Assembly (NCBI GenBank): GCA_013216135.1
Contig: JABSOS010000018.1
Span: 1-64,000 of the forward strand
Direction of reading: 5' to 3'
From: Candidatus Caenarcanales bacterium
GTDB lineage: Bacteria > Cyanobacteriota > Vampirovibrionia > LMEP-6097
DNA length: 64,000 bases
Part shown: positions 34,271-44,365 of the stretch, one piece after another
Position numbering within the stretch: position 1 is the first letter of the stretch
How the letters are laid out: every line of letters starts with the position of its first letter
The notes under the pieces: generated by a model
The model's database searches: none
What the model saw: only the letters and a program-made list of their open reading frames with translations
Told to the model about the DNA's origin: nothing
Program-made: the position numbers and the translations under genes

Positions 34271-35338
34271 ATGCCAGTTAATAAATCATCAAATCATCAA
34301 AGTATTGTAAATAACTTCGATCAAGGTTTAAAAAAGTTTGCACCAGATACTGCAAAGCTAATCAAAGATTGGAAAAATGCGAATAGGGAAAATCGTAAAT
34401 TATTAACTAGCTACATAAATAAAACTTACCTAAAATCAGGGAAATATAGCTATGCCAGTACGCGAGCAACAGATAGAGCCGCAATAAAAATATTTATGGA
34501 TTTATTACAAGGGAAAAATATTGCAATTCCAAATCCTAAAGATATTGGTTATTTAGAATCTTACCCAAACTCTGAGCTCGGTTACCCCCAAGCTGTATTT
34601 CACTCAATTCGAGCACTTGAACGTGAATTGCAAAGCTATATCCCTAATTACCAGTCATTGTTAGGAGATATAAAACCAGCAAATATGCCAGAAGCACAGG
34701 ATTTATTAATAGAAAAATCTTCTAAAAATATCTACAGCTTTAATACAGAAATAGCGAAATTTGAATTATTGCAACAAAATTCCTTATTAAAGGCTACTGA
34801 TCAAATTTTATCTAAGCTTAATTCATCACTAAATTCTTACTTAGTAAATGTAAGTAAAGCCGAAGCTCATGAAAAAATTGCTAGCCCAAGATTAGGGGCT
34901 GAGATTAAAATCTCTGAATCCGAACAAAAAGTTATAAAAGAATTAATTAAGCTTGCAGAAAATATAGAGAAAGAACATCAAAAGTCATTTGTATTTAAAT
35001 TTTTTGATTCATTGATAGGAATTAAAAAAGGTATCCCTTATATAAGCCAAAGTACTGGTCACTTAAAAAATACAGAAAATATAAATAAGATTATCGTATA
35101 TCAGAACATAAATTTACTCATGCCTGATAAACAAAGTCTCAATTCTGACTTTTACACATTACCAGAAGCTATCCAAAGGTTAAATGACCTTCACAGTAAC
35201 ATCCATACGGTTAAAGCTCAAGCAGCCTATAGCTTTAAAGGAGATTCTGCTAGCCTTCTAAGTAAAGCTTTAACTGAAATCAAACAGTATTTAGTCGATT
35301 TTAGAGGATGTGAGAGTATAAAGCACAAATCTCAATAG
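34271..35338 (+). CDS. Hypothetical protein, second of an orphan pair
   Basis: A 355-residue, mostly helical protein of no recognised family, starting MPVNKSSNHQSIVNNFDQGLKK. It has no signal peptide and no membrane helix. Its residues are Lys/Asn/Ser/Leu-rich; a heptad-like stretch at about 150-260 may be a coiled coil. It follows the preceding orphan by three bases, so the two probably act together. The smc operon starts 58 bp further on, with its own -10 candidate in the gap. Function unknown. Confidence 0.65.
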   Translation: MPVNKSSNHQSIVNNFDQGLKKFAPDTAKLIKDWKNANRENRKLLTSYINKTYLKSGKYSYASTRATDRAAIKIFMDLLQGKNIAIPNPKDIGYLESYPNSELGYPQAVFHSIRALERELQSYIPNYQSLLGDIKPANMPEAQDLLIEKSSKNIYSFNTEIAKFELLQQNSLLKATDQILSKLNSSLNSYLVNVSKAEAHEKIASPRLGAEIKISESEQKVIKELIKLAENIEKEHQKSFVFKFFDSLIGIKKGIPYISQSTGHLKNTENINKIIVYQNINLLMPDKQSLNSDFYTLPEAIQRLNDLHSNIHTVKAQAAYSFKGDSASLLSKALTEIKQYLVDFRGCESIKHKSQ

Positions 35339-35396
35339 TTTTATCCTTTACCAAATAGACATATCAATATATAATAGGTATATCATCTCAAAATAA

Positions 35397-38300
35397 ATGC
35401 GTGTTAAAGAGATAGAGCTTGATAATTTTAAAAGCTTTGGGGAGAAGGTAACTCTTCCTATCCTGAATGGCTTTACTACCGTTTCTGGACCTAATGGCTC
35501 CGGGAAATCAAATGTTATCGATTCTTTAATGTTCGCACTAGGTCTAACTTCGACGCGTAATATGCGTGCTGAAAGATTGACTGATCTTTTAAACAATATA
35601 AGTGGTAAAAAAGAGTGTTCAGTAAAAGTTACCTTCGTAGACGACGAAAGTGGTGAAGAAGCTATAGTGCTTCGTAGAATTAGAGTTAAAGGTGAAAACT
35701 ACGATAGTAAATATTACTTAGATGGCTCTCCGAGTACCCTAACTCAGATTCACGATAAATTAGCGAACTATAATATCAGCCCTAAAGGTTTTAACGTCGT
35801 TATGCAGGGTGATGTCGCTTCGATTATTAGCATGGGAGCTGTTGATAGAAGAAAGATTATCGATGAAATCGCTGGAGTAGCTGAGTTCGATAGAAAGATA
35901 GAACTTGCTGCAAAAGAGCTTACAGTGGTCTATGAAAGAATAGAAAGTCAGGAGATTATCCTAGGCGAATTAAAGCAACGCTTAGAGCAACTCCAAAAAG
36001 ACCGTGATCAAGCAGTCAAATACTCTGAACTAAAGAAACAAAGAACTGCTTTAGAAAGAAAGTTTTTAAATGTCAGAATCAAGCAAGTAACTAAACAAAG
36101 CGAAAATGCTCGCGGGCAAGTTCAAGAACTTGAAAATAAGAAAACTAGTCTTCGTGAAGAGAATATCCAAGTTAATTTAAATATTCAAAACACCGAAGAG
36201 GACCTCGCTAGCTTAAATAAAAGAATTGAAGAACTTGGCGAAGGTAAACAAAGAGAACTTGGTATCCAAAAAGAAGAACTGCAAACCAAACTTGCACACG
36301 AAGAAAGTGCTATTCAGTTCTTAGATAAACAAATCACAGACTACGAATCAGAGATTAAATCTATTAACCGTGAAATAAAATCTTTAAAAGAAAAGATTAA
36401 AGAGATTAATTTCAGAAGCTCTGAGTTTGAAGAAGAGAAGAAAAATATTGAAGCTAATATTACTGAAGAGCAAGCTAAATACGATAAAATTCAAAGCGAA
36501 ATTCGTAAAAAGAGTGCAGACACTGATGTTAGTAATAAAAGTTTAATTGAAGTTCAGGACAAAATTAGCGCTGAAAAAGAAGAGCGTAGTAAATTTGAAC
36601 AAGAAAAAGCTCGTTTCGATGAACAGAAAAGAAATTTAGAAGAGAAAATTGAAACTCATAAAGAAGAAGCTAGTAAAAGCTTAGATGAAATTCATAAGCT
36701 AGAAGCTGGTAGCATGGGTTCTAATATTTTAAATTTAGATGCTCTTAAAGAACAGATAGCTTTTCAGAGTAGAAATATCCAGAGTTTAAAAGATGAACAA
36801 AAAGACACTAAATCTGAAATAGACAATCAACAAGACAAACTTAGAAAAGTTGAAAAACAACTTAACCAGCTTGAAGGTCAGGAACAAGCTGCTAACGCAG
36901 CTGGTTACGGGCGTGCAGTAGAAGCGGTTTTAAGTCTAGAAGGAGTTCATGGAACTTTAGCGCAGCTAGGTACAGTTGATGATGAATATAAACTCGCTTT
37001 AGAAACAGCTGCTGGAGCAAGACTTAGAAGTGTAGTAACTGAAGACGACTATGTTGCTCAGGATGGTATCAACTTCCTTAGAAAAAATAATTTAGGTAGA
37101 GCGACCTTCTTACCTTTAAATAAACTAAATGAAGCGAAAGATCTTCCTCAAGCTACTATGCCTGGAATCATAGACTGGGCAATAAATTTAGTTAGCTATG
37201 ACTATGAATACCGTGACGCTTTTGCTTATGCCTTTGCAAATACTTTAGTAGTAAAAAATATCGAAGTCGCTAGAAAACTTATCGGAAGATACAGAATGGT
37301 TACCCTTCAAGGTGATTTAATCGAAAGAAGTGGAGCTATGTCTGGTGGATCAGCAATCAAAACGAATATTCACTTTGGTGCAAATTCTGCAAATGAAAAG
37401 TCTAAACTAGAAACTAGCAAAACTGACATTATTAACTTCGTTAAACAACTTCAGTCTGAATACCAAGAACTTGAAAATCAAATCGAAGAATCAAGAGAAA
37501 AACTAGAGAAGCTTCGTTCAGAATATTCAGAAAAATCTACTCAAAGCTCAGTAACTAACACTCAGCTTGAGAACGCTCGTAATAAATACGAAAAAGATAA
37601 AGCCGCTATTACAGCAAACGCTGAAGAACTCAATAATATTGAGCTTAAAGTCGATGAGCTTGTGAAAAATATCGAAGTTAAAACTGAAGCCGTAGATACT
37701 TTAGAAAGCAGTATGCAGGAAATTGCTTCAGTACTTAAAGACAGTGGTTTAGAGTCTTTAATGGAAGAGTCTCGTGAAGTTGAAATTGAGATTAAAAGAT
37801 ATCAAAGCATGTTTACTAACTTATTAAATGAAGAAAGTAGACTTGAAGTAGAAAAGAATTTCAACGCAGAGAATACTGAAAAAGCTCATGAAAAATTAAA
37901 CATAGCTACAGCTGAACTTACAAAACTTCAAGAAGAAGTTCCTCAACACCAAGCAAATAAAGAAAGACTAAGCTCTGAAATCGCAGCTATCCAGTCTGAA
38001 ATTAATAAAATTAAAGAATCTATCTCTGGTCTTAACCAAGAAAGAGAATCTATGTCGAACAACCTTCTCAATTTAAGACAGAGAAAGGGAGAAATAGGTA
38101 GTTCTATCGAATCTACTGCGATGAAATTAGTAGAATCTCGTAAGAAAGTTACTGAACTAGCAGCTCACTTAGAGCAGCTGCTAGCTGAAAAAGCTGAGCA
38201 AGATGAATTAAAGCAAAGCTCATCTGAAGAAGGTGCTGAAGGTGAAACCATAGAAGAAGAACCTGAACTTACAGCTGAAGAAATAGAAAAGCTACAAAAA

Positions 38301-38954
38301 GAACTTAATAAGATTGAAAGACAGATGCAGGCTATGGAGCCGATTAATATGCGCGCTGTCGAAGAATACGATGAAGTTAAAAATAGAGAATCTGAAATCG
38401 TAGATAAACAAAAATCTTTAACCGATGAAAGACAGATGCTTATCGAAAAAGCTGATAGCTATAAAGATCAGAAACTAAAAGTATTTAAAGAAAACTTTGA
38501 ACAGATTAACACTTACTTCCAAGAAATCTTTGCGAACCTTTCTTTCGGTCAGGGACAGCTTATTCTAGAAGATCCAGAAGAAGTATTCAATGGTGGTCTA
38601 GTAATTAAGGCTCAGCCACGTGGTAAAAAAATGCAAAGACTTGAAGCTATGAGTGGAGGAGAGAAATCTTTAACTGCACTTAGTTTCTTATTTGCTCTCC
38701 AGCAATGCAATCCAGCACCTTTCTATGCTTTTGATGAAGTTGATTCAGCTTTAGATGGTGTTAACGTAGATAGACTTGCTGAGAAAATTCAAAACAATTC
38801 TCGTACAACTCAGTTCCTAGTAGTTAGCCATAGAAGACCAATGCTTGAGAAATCAGATAGAGCAATCGGTGTTTCACTTAACAAAAGAGGTTTTAGTACA
38901 GTAATCGGTGTTCAAAATATAGAAAAAGAGGTAAGGGAACTTGTCACAAACTAA
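35397..38954 (+). CDS. smc: Chromosome segregation protein SMC
   Basis: A 1185-residue SMC ATPase that, with ScpA and ScpB, folds and segregates the chromosome. The N-terminal Walker A GPNGSGKSN is at residues 31-39. Two long coiled-coil arms flank a hinge domain (about residues 510-680, with GVHGTLAQLGTVDDEYKLAL). The C-terminal ABC signature MSGGEKSLTAL is near residue 1084 and Walker B FYAFDEVDSALDG near 1110. Length is normal. The reading frame overlaps scpA by 14 bases; the whole operon smc-scpA-scpB is intact and tightly packed. Confidence 0.98.
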   Translation: MRVKEIELDNFKSFGEKVTLPILNGFTTVSGPNGSGKSNVIDSLMFALGLTSTRNMRAERLTDLLNNISGKKECSVKVTFVDDESGEEAIVLRRIRVKGENYDSKYYLDGSPSTLTQIHDKLANYNISPKGFNVVMQGDVASIISMGAVDRRKIIDEIAGVAEFDRKIELAAKELTVVYERIESQEIILGELKQRLEQLQKDRDQAVKYSELKKQRTALERKFLNVRIKQVTKQSENARGQVQELENKKTSLREENIQVNLNIQNTEEDLASLNKRIEELGEGKQRELGIQKEELQTKLAHEESAIQFLDKQITDYESEIKSINREIKSLKEKIKEINFRSSEFEEEKKNIEANITEEQAKYDKIQSEIRKKSADTDVSNKSLIEVQDKISAEKEERSKFEQEKARFDEQKRNLEEKIETHKEEASKSLDEIHKLEAGSMGSNILNLDALKEQIAFQSRNIQSLKDEQKDTKSEIDNQQDKLRKVEKQLNQLEGQEQAANAAGYGRAVEAVLSLEGVHGTLAQLGTVDDEYKLALETAAGARLRSVVTEDDYVAQDGINFLRKNNLGRATFLPLNKLNEAKDLPQATMPGIIDWAINLVSYDYEYRDAFAYAFANTLVVKNIEVARKLIGRYRMVTLQGDLIERSGAMSGGSAIKTNIHFGANSANEKSKLETSKTDIINFVKQLQSEYQELENQIEESREKLEKLRSEYSEKSTQSSVTNTQLENARNKYEKDKAAITANAEELNNIELKVDELVKNIEVKTEAVDTLESSMQEIASVLKDSGLESLMEESREVEIEIKRYQSMFTNLLNEESRLEVEKNFNAENTEKAHEKLNIATAELTKLQEEVPQHQANKERLSSEIAAIQSEINKIKESISGLNQERESMSNNLLNLRQRKGEIGSSIESTAMKLVESRKKVTELAAHLEQLLAEKAEQDELKQSSSEEGAEGETIEEEPELTAEEIEKLQKELNKIERQMQAMEPINMRAVEEYDEVKNRESEIVDKQKSLTDERQMLIEKADSYKDQKLKVFKENFEQINTYFQEIFANLSFGQGQLILEDPEEVFNGGLVIKAQPRGKKMQRLEAMSGGEKSLTALSFLFALQQCNPAPFYAFDEVDSALDGVNVDRLAEKIQNNSRTTQFLVVSHRRPMLEKSDRAIGVSLNKRGFSTVIGVQNIEKEVRELVTN

Positions 38955-39735
38955 TAATTTCAGTGAATTCTCATATGAAAAACTAGGTGAAGCTGTTAAG
39001 GAAGAACCTACTCTTGAAATCTTGGTGGAGATGGCTGAACATGGTGAAATTGATCCATGGGACGTTAATTTAGAGATCGTCACTGAAAAGTTCTTGAATA
39101 AAATTTCAAGCTCTATTACTAATAACCTTAAAGAAGCTGGGAAAATAATATTCTTCGCATCTACTTTACTTAGAATGAAAAGTGACATTCTTTCCATGAA
39201 AGCAAGTCAGGCACTCATGGTAGGGCAAGATGACTTAGATGACGATATGCTTTTAGAAGAAGAATTAGCTTCATTTGATACTAGAGAAGTTAAACTTACT
39301 GAACTTGATAGAGCTATTATCAGAAAAAGCGTCAGTAAGAAGCAACGTTATAGAAAAATCAGCTTAGATGATTTACTTACAGCCCTTAAAGACGCTCAGA
39401 AAGAAGAAGAGAAAAGAGAGACTAAAAGACTTGAGCTTGCTCAATTTGCAAGCTTAGCTGACATGGATGTTTTCATCGAACCTGAGATTGAGTCAGATGA
39501 TTTACTTGAACTCACTCACGCAGAGAATGTCGAAGAAGCTATCGAAAAAAGCCGCGCTTATTTAGCTGAGTATCTAGTGAATGGACATGGTGTGAAGTTT
39601 TCTAACTTATGTAAATTTCTAAGATCTTGGTCTAATGCTTTTCTATCAATTTTATTTCTTGCTCACGAAAATGAAGTAAAAATCATTCAGCAAGAGTTTT
39701 ACGGAGAGTTATGGATTTATGAATCTGAAAAGTGA
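38941..39735 (+). CDS. scpA: Segregation and condensation protein A
   Basis: ScpA is the kleisin that bridges the SMC heads with ScpB. The protein is 264 aa. The N-terminal domain has EPTLEILVEMAEHGEIDPWDVNLEIVTEKF-type sequence, with the family hallmark of a Trp/Asp-containing IDPWDV motif near residue 37, then FFASTLLRMKSD. The C-terminal winged-helix part (about 200-264) ends VKIIQQEFYGELWIYE. The start is a TTG preceded by GAGG nine bases upstream, overlapping the end of smc by 14 bases; scpB overlaps its 3' end by 17 bases. Confidence 0.94.
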   Translation: MSQTNNFSEFSYEKLGEAVKEEPTLEILVEMAEHGEIDPWDVNLEIVTEKFLNKISSSITNNLKEAGKIIFFASTLLRMKSDILSMKASQALMVGQDDLDDDMLLEEELASFDTREVKLTELDRAIIRKSVSKKQRYRKISLDDLLTALKDAQKEEEKRETKRLELAQFASLADMDVFIEPEIESDDLLELTHAENVEEAIEKSRAYLAEYLVNGHGVKFSNLCKFLRSWSNAFLSILFLAHENEVKIIQQEFYGELWIYESEK

Positions 39736-40282
39736 TACTCAACAGCCTTTACTAGAGAACTTTAAAGAGATTTTCAGCTTAAGAAATAAAGTTGAAGCTA
39801 TTTTATTTTTAAGTACTGAACCGATCAGCTCAAAAGAAATAGCAACTAAACTTAGTGTTGATACAAACCTAGTTAGAAAAGCTTTATCACAACTACTTCA
39901 AGACTATGAAAATCGTGAAACTGCATTAATGATAGATACAGAGAAAGGTTACTTTATGAGAGTAAAAGATGAATACGCTGATCTTAGTGATGAGGTATTA
40001 ACTTTTGAATTAAAAACAGCTTCACTTAGAACCCTTTCTACTATTGCTCTTAAAGAACCTATTTACCAGAAAGACCTGGTAGAACTTCGTGGTGGTTCAT
40101 GTTATGAACACTTAAAAGATCTTGAATCACTTGGTTTAATTAAGCGTCAAAAAGAAGGTATCAATAAAATCGTAAGAACCACGAAAACCTTTGCTGAATA
40201 CTTTAAGCTCACAGACAATGGTATGGAGCTTCAACATATTCTAAAAAACCCTGATAATAACGTTAAATTTGTTAGAAATTAA
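39719..40282 (+). CDS. scpB: Segregation and condensation protein B
   Basis: ScpB forms a dimer that binds ScpA. The protein is 187 aa with two winged-helix domains. Typical motifs are NKVEAILFLSTEPISSKEIA near residue 22 and the second domain with LRTLSTIALKEPIYQKDLVELRG. The ATG at 39719 lies inside the end of scpA. The gene ends five bases from the convergent secreted-protein gene, with no visible terminator. Confidence 0.95.
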   Translation: MNLKSDTQQPLLENFKEIFSLRNKVEAILFLSTEPISSKEIATKLSVDTNLVRKALSQLLQDYENRETALMIDTEKGYFMRVKDEYADLSDEVLTFELKTASLRTLSTIALKEPIYQKDLVELRGGSCYEHLKDLESLGLIKRQKEGINKIVRTTKTFAEYFKLTDNGMELQHILKNPDNNVKFVRN

Positions 40283-40286
40283 AAAA

Positions 40287-41204
40287 TTAAGTCAAGTAAA
40301 CTTCACTAATTTCCATATCAATCATCGGATCAATATTTGAAACTGCTTGCTTACCAGCAAGCTCAACAAGTGTCCTACGCGACGATCTAAAATCTAAATT
40401 AACTAATCTTTCTTCACGCTCAAGATTACTTTTAATCATTCGAGCTAAGAAAACCTGCTCACTAAGACCGTTCTTCGGAGCACTATTAATAGCCTCAGCT
40501 AAATCAAACTGAGCTAATTTCATCTCTTCTTCAATCAAAGCTTTTTTGATTTTTGCATCTTTATAATCATAATAAGAATGTCTAAGCCTTTCAGCGACTT
40601 CATCTACCAGCATAAACATCACAACCATATCTGTCCTGGTAAGTTGTTGATCAATAGATTTGTCTTGGTTAGATTGATCGACAACATCACCTAAAACCCT
40701 AGCTCCTAACATTGAACCACCACCAACTATTGTACTTTCAGTAACTGCAGCTATTGCATAAAACGGCACAAACATAGCTCTAGTAAGAGCTTGCATAACA
40801 TTATTCTTAGCGTTAACATCTTTAGGATCACCAGATAAAGATTTAAGGATAAACTGAATAGTCCTATTTCTTAAAAGCGTTGCTCGCCACAGTTCCAAGA
40901 GCTGCTCTTTTTCTCTTTGTGTAAAGAAATTATCAACCTCTAAATCAATATCTTCTCTATCAGATGTATTTGCATAAATAAAATTAAGTGCTTTTTCTTG
41001 ATTTGACTGAATCTGTTTACGACGCTTCTCTACGAGAGTCATAGTCTCATCTTCAACTTCTTTCTCTGCTTCAGAATCTTCAAGCTTAATAGATGAGAGT
41101 GAACTGTAGTCCTTAATAGCACCAGCTGGGCTTAGTAAACTCATTTGAAAAAGTGAAACAACTAAAACCCAGCTAAGTACTTTTTTAATTTTCATAAAGT
41201 TCAT
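40287..41204 (-). CDS. Exported hypothetical protein
   Basis: About 305 residues with a signal peptide whose core is VLSWVLVVSLFQMSLL and cleavage near AGA-IK. Start options are a GTG at 41213, ATG at 41204 and ATG at 41195; none has a strong RBS, so the choice is tentative. The mature protein is helical and charged. It contains one Gly/Ala/Ile-rich hydrophobic stretch (residues about 150-175, FVPFYAIAAVTESTIVGGG), which could be a membrane hairpin. No family is recognised. It follows acnA by 36 bp on the same strand. Confidence 0.6.
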   Translation of the reverse strand: MNFMKIKKVLSWVLVVSLFQMSLLSPAGAIKDYSSLSSIKLEDSEAEKEVEDETMTLVEKRRKQIQSNQEKALNFIYANTSDREDIDLEVDNFFTQREKEQLLELWRATLLRNRTIQFILKSLSGDPKDVNAKNNVMQALTRAMFVPFYAIAAVTESTIVGGGSMLGARVLGDVVDQSNQDKSIDQQLTRTDMVVMFMLVDEVAERLRHSYYDYKDAKIKKALIEEEMKLAQFDLAEAINSAPKNGLSEQVFLARMIKSNLEREERLVNLDFRSSRRTLVELAGKQAVSNIDPMIDMEISEVYLT

Positions 41205-41249
41205 CAACCACACAGCCCTGCATGAAAACCATACTTTTCAATTACTCCT

Positions 41250-43922
41250 TTATACAGCTGCTGCTGAATTCTCTTTAATCAGTTGTCTTAAAGTATATTG
41301 AAGAATACCACCATGTCTATAGTATTCAATCTCAATAGGTGTTTGCAGTAAGATCTTAGCTGAAATTTCAAGCTCCCCACCATTAGCTCTTTTAGCTTTA
41401 ACTGTAATAGCTTGATTAGGTTGAAGATTATCATCTAAACCTAATACTGAGAACTCCTCAGAACCGTCTAAGTTATTTTCATTAAGAACCTTACCAGAGA
41501 TTTCTACAGGTAAGATTCCCATACCGATTAAATTACTTCTGTGAATTCTTTCAAATGACTCAGCTAGAACAGCTTTAACACCTAAGAGCTTTTGACCTTT
41601 AGCCGCCCAGTCTCTTGAACTACCGTTACCAAAGAGTTTTCCAGCAAATACCACACATGGAGTCTTAGCATCTTTATACTTTAGTGAAGCTTCAAATACT
41701 GAAGATTCAGGAGCATCAGCTGTAGAAGCAGCTTCCACGAAAAGCTTAGTTCTAGGACCAGAACTACCAGGAACTAAAAGATTGCTTAAGCGGATATTTG
41801 CAAAAGTACCTCTAGTCATAACTCTATCGTTACCTCTTCTAGAGCCATAGCTATTAAAGTCTTTCTGCTCAACACCATTTTCATTTAAGTACTTAGCTGC
41901 GTCAGAATCTTTAGCAATAGAACCAGCTGGTGAAATATGATCTGTAGTAATAGAATCACCTAAGCTTAAAAGTACTCTTGCACCTTTAATTTCTTCGATC
42001 TTAGGAACTTCTACACCGAAATCTGAGAAGAAAGGTGGTTTCTGGATATAAGTGTTTTTCTCATCCCACTCATAAACTGAACCTGTAGTACTTTCAATAG
42101 AATTCCAAAGATCAGTTCCCTTAGAAACTTGAGCATAGATTTCTTGATACATTTCAGGTTTCATAACTTGGTTAATGATCTCTTTAACCTCTTCCTTACT
42201 AGGCCAGATATCTGAAAGCATTACATCGCCTTGAACTGGATCTTTAGCTGGATCAAAGTTAATGTTACCTTTAAGTGCCATAGCAACTACTAGTGGAGGA
42301 GACATTAAGAAGTTAGCTTTAATGTGTGGACTAATTCTTCCATCGAAGTTTCTGTTTCCAGAAAGTACACTAGCAAAAACCTTATCAGGATTAGCGTTAA
42401 CCGCTTCCATAGCTGCATCACTAAGTGGACCAGAGTTACCGATACAAGTAGTACAACCATAACCTACGATGCTAAAACCTAGTTTCTGAAGTGGTTCTAA
42501 TAAATCAGCTTTCTCTAGATATTCTCTAACCGCCTGAGAACCAGGAGCTAAACTAGTTTTAACTTTAGGGTTAACTATTAAACCTTTTCCTACAGCTTTT
42601 TTAGCAAGTAAACCAGCAGCGATAATAACAGCAGGGTTACTAGTATTAGTACAACTAGTAATCGCTGCGATTAAAATATCACCGTGATCTTCAGGCTTCT
42701 CTTCAGTTAAACCAAAACCATGCTCTAAAGCTGGTCTAGCCATAGCTTCAGCAAATCCTGTTTTAAGACTAGAGAAATTAATTCTGTCTTGAGGTCTTCT
42801 AGGACCAGCAACACCGGCTTCAATCTCGCTTAAATTAATTTCATAAAGCTCACTGAAAGATTCTTCATTTCTTTCAACGCCCCACATGTCTTGAGCTTTA
42901 AAGTATTTCTCTACTAAGTCACGCTCTTCATCTGTTCTACCAGTTCTCTGCATGTAAGCTAAAACTTCTTCATCTACAGGGAAAAGACCTACAGTAGCGC
43001 CATACTCAGGAGCCATGTTAGATACAGTAGCTCTCTCTTCTAGAGTAAGACTCTTAACGCCTTCACCCCAGAATTCAACAAGCTTACCGATAACTCCTAC
43101 TTTTCTTAAGAACTCAGTTACGTATAGAGCTAAGTCTGTAGCAGTCACAGAGCTAGAAAGTGAACCTGTAAATTTAATACCGACGACCTTAGGTGTAGGC
43201 ATAGTTACTGGCTGACCTAACATAGCAGCTTCGGCTTCAAGTCCACCGACACCGAAACCGAAGATTCCTGGACCACCGATCATAGTAGTATGTGAATCTG
43301 TTCCTACTAAAGTATCAAAGAACACTTCGTTATTTCTCTCTAGAACTACTTTTGCTAAGTACTCCATGTTTACTTGGTGAATAATTCCAAATCCTGGAGG
43401 AACGATTTGTGTCTGATTGAAAGCACCTTGTGCCCATTTTAAGAATTGGAATCTTTGATTATTTCTCTCAAACTCAAGCTTCTGGTTAGTCTCAGCTGAA
43501 TCATCAGCAGCAAAAGAATCAACTTGAATAGAGTGATCAATTACTAAATCAAGTGGCACTAAAGGATTGATCTTCTGTGGATCTAAACCTGAATCTTTAG
43601 CGGCATCTCTCATTGCAGCTAAATCTACGAATAATGGAACACCTGTAAAATCTTGTAAAACTACTCTCGCTGGGCTGTAAGGAACCTCACCACCCTCAAC
43701 ATTTTTAGGTTCATAAGCTAAAAGAGCATCTATATCTTGAGTTCTAACTTTCTTTTCATCAAGATTTCTCATCATTCCTTCTAAAATGATTTTCAAACTA
43801 AAAGGAATAGACTTTAAACTTTTTCCTGAAGAACTCTCTAATTTCTGAAAAGAATAGTAATCATATTCTTTTCCTGAACTTAAGCTAATCTTTTCTTTTA
43901 AACCTGTTTTTTCTAAATTCAT
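41250..43922 (-). CDS. acnA: Aconitate hydratase A
   Basis: Interconverts citrate and isocitrate through cis-aconitate in the TCA cycle. The protein is 890 aa, the AcnA/IRP1 size. The [4Fe-4S] cluster cysteines are in ITSCTNTSNP (first) and GYGCTTCIGNSGP (second and third). Substrate-binding motifs TDHISPAGSI, SYGSRRGND and GSSRDWAAKG are present. The start ATG at 43922 follows a 214-bp gap shared with rpsU. Strong and complete. Confidence 0.97.
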   Translation of the reverse strand: MNLEKTGLKEKISLSSGKEYDYYSFQKLESSSGKSLKSIPFSLKIILEGMMRNLDEKKVRTQDIDALLAYEPKNVEGGEVPYSPARVVLQDFTGVPLFVDLAAMRDAAKDSGLDPQKINPLVPLDLVIDHSIQVDSFAADDSAETNQKLEFERNNQRFQFLKWAQGAFNQTQIVPPGFGIIHQVNMEYLAKVVLERNNEVFFDTLVGTDSHTTMIGGPGIFGFGVGGLEAEAAMLGQPVTMPTPKVVGIKFTGSLSSSVTATDLALYVTEFLRKVGVIGKLVEFWGEGVKSLTLEERATVSNMAPEYGATVGLFPVDEEVLAYMQRTGRTDEERDLVEKYFKAQDMWGVERNEESFSELYEINLSEIEAGVAGPRRPQDRINFSSLKTGFAEAMARPALEHGFGLTEEKPEDHGDILIAAITSCTNTSNPAVIIAAGLLAKKAVGKGLIVNPKVKTSLAPGSQAVREYLEKADLLEPLQKLGFSIVGYGCTTCIGNSGPLSDAAMEAVNANPDKVFASVLSGNRNFDGRISPHIKANFLMSPPLVVAMALKGNINFDPAKDPVQGDVMLSDIWPSKEEVKEIINQVMKPEMYQEIYAQVSKGTDLWNSIESTTGSVYEWDEKNTYIQKPPFFSDFGVEVPKIEEIKGARVLLSLGDSITTDHISPAGSIAKDSDAAKYLNENGVEQKDFNSYGSRRGNDRVMTRGTFANIRLSNLLVPGSSGPRTKLFVEAASTADAPESSVFEASLKYKDAKTPCVVFAGKLFGNGSSRDWAAKGQKLLGVKAVLAESFERIHRSNLIGMGILPVEISGKVLNENNLDGSEEFSVLGLDDNLQPNQAITVKAKRANGGELEISAKILLQTPIEIEYYRHGGILQYTLRQLIKENSAAAV

Positions 43923-44062
43923 AACTAATTTAGTATTTTACCGCTTAATTTGCAGTGCTTCTACTATATTAAAGGAATAATTAAGCTTAATCAGTTATTA
44001 TCTTTACGCTTCTGGGTATAATGTATGAGCACTATGCGAATCTTTAAGCAAATCTGAAGTTA

Positions 44063-44091
44063 TTGCATGGGCGGCATGAAAATGATATAAT
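44063..44091 (+). promoter_or_regulatory. Promoter of rpsU
   Basis: A perfect TATAAT (44086-44091) with TTGCAT (44063-44068) 17 bp upstream. The predicted start lies about 39 bp before the TTG start codon of rpsU, leaving space for the AAGGAGAT ribosome binding site at 44126-44133. A second TATAAT at 44017-44022 may be an alternative promoter. Confidence 0.5.
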
Positions 44092-44136
44092 TGCGTTTTG
44101 TCTATATAGACATTTTTTGGAGATTAAGGAGATAAT

Positions 44137-44331
44137 TTGGCAGAAGTAAAAATACATGATGGTGAATCGATTGAAGCGGCTCTAAGACGTTTTAAAAGAG
44201 AAGTTATTAAGTCAGGTATCATCCTAGAAATCAAAAAACGTAAGCATCACGAAAACAAGCGTCAAGTTAAAAAACGCAAGAAAATGGATGCTAAAAGAAA
44301 ATTAACTCTAATGAACAATAGATCTAACTAA
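44137..44331 (+). CDS. rpsU: 30S ribosomal protein bS21
   Basis: A 64-residue, very basic small-subunit protein that contacts the platform near the anti-Shine-Dalgarno region and assists initiation. The sequence fits the family: DGESIEAALRRFKREVIKSG, then a Lys/Arg-rich tail (HHENKRQVKKRKKMDAKR). The start is a TTG with a strong AAGGAGAT four bases upstream. lptB follows 34 bp downstream, so a shared transcript is likely apart from the weak hairpin between them. Confidence 0.95.
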   Translation: MAEVKIHDGESIEAALRRFKREVIKSGIILEIKKRKHHENKRQVKKRKKMDAKRKLTLMNNRSN

Positions 44332-44348
44332 ATTTCCAAGTTAGTTTT
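44324..44348 (+). terminator. Weak hairpin with T-run at the rpsU stop codon
   Basis: CTAACT (44324-44329) and AGTTAG (44339-44344) pair around a 9-nt loop, followed by four T residues. The stem includes the rpsU stop codon. The stem is short and AT-rich, so it may only weaken read-through from rpsU into lptB. Confidence 0.3.
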
Positions 44349-44365
44349 AGAAGGATTTTTAATTA

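Noticed and set aside
44017-44060. Small frames between the two TATAAT elements upstream of rpsU
   Set aside because: They are eight to ten codons with no RBS and are not supported as leader peptides.
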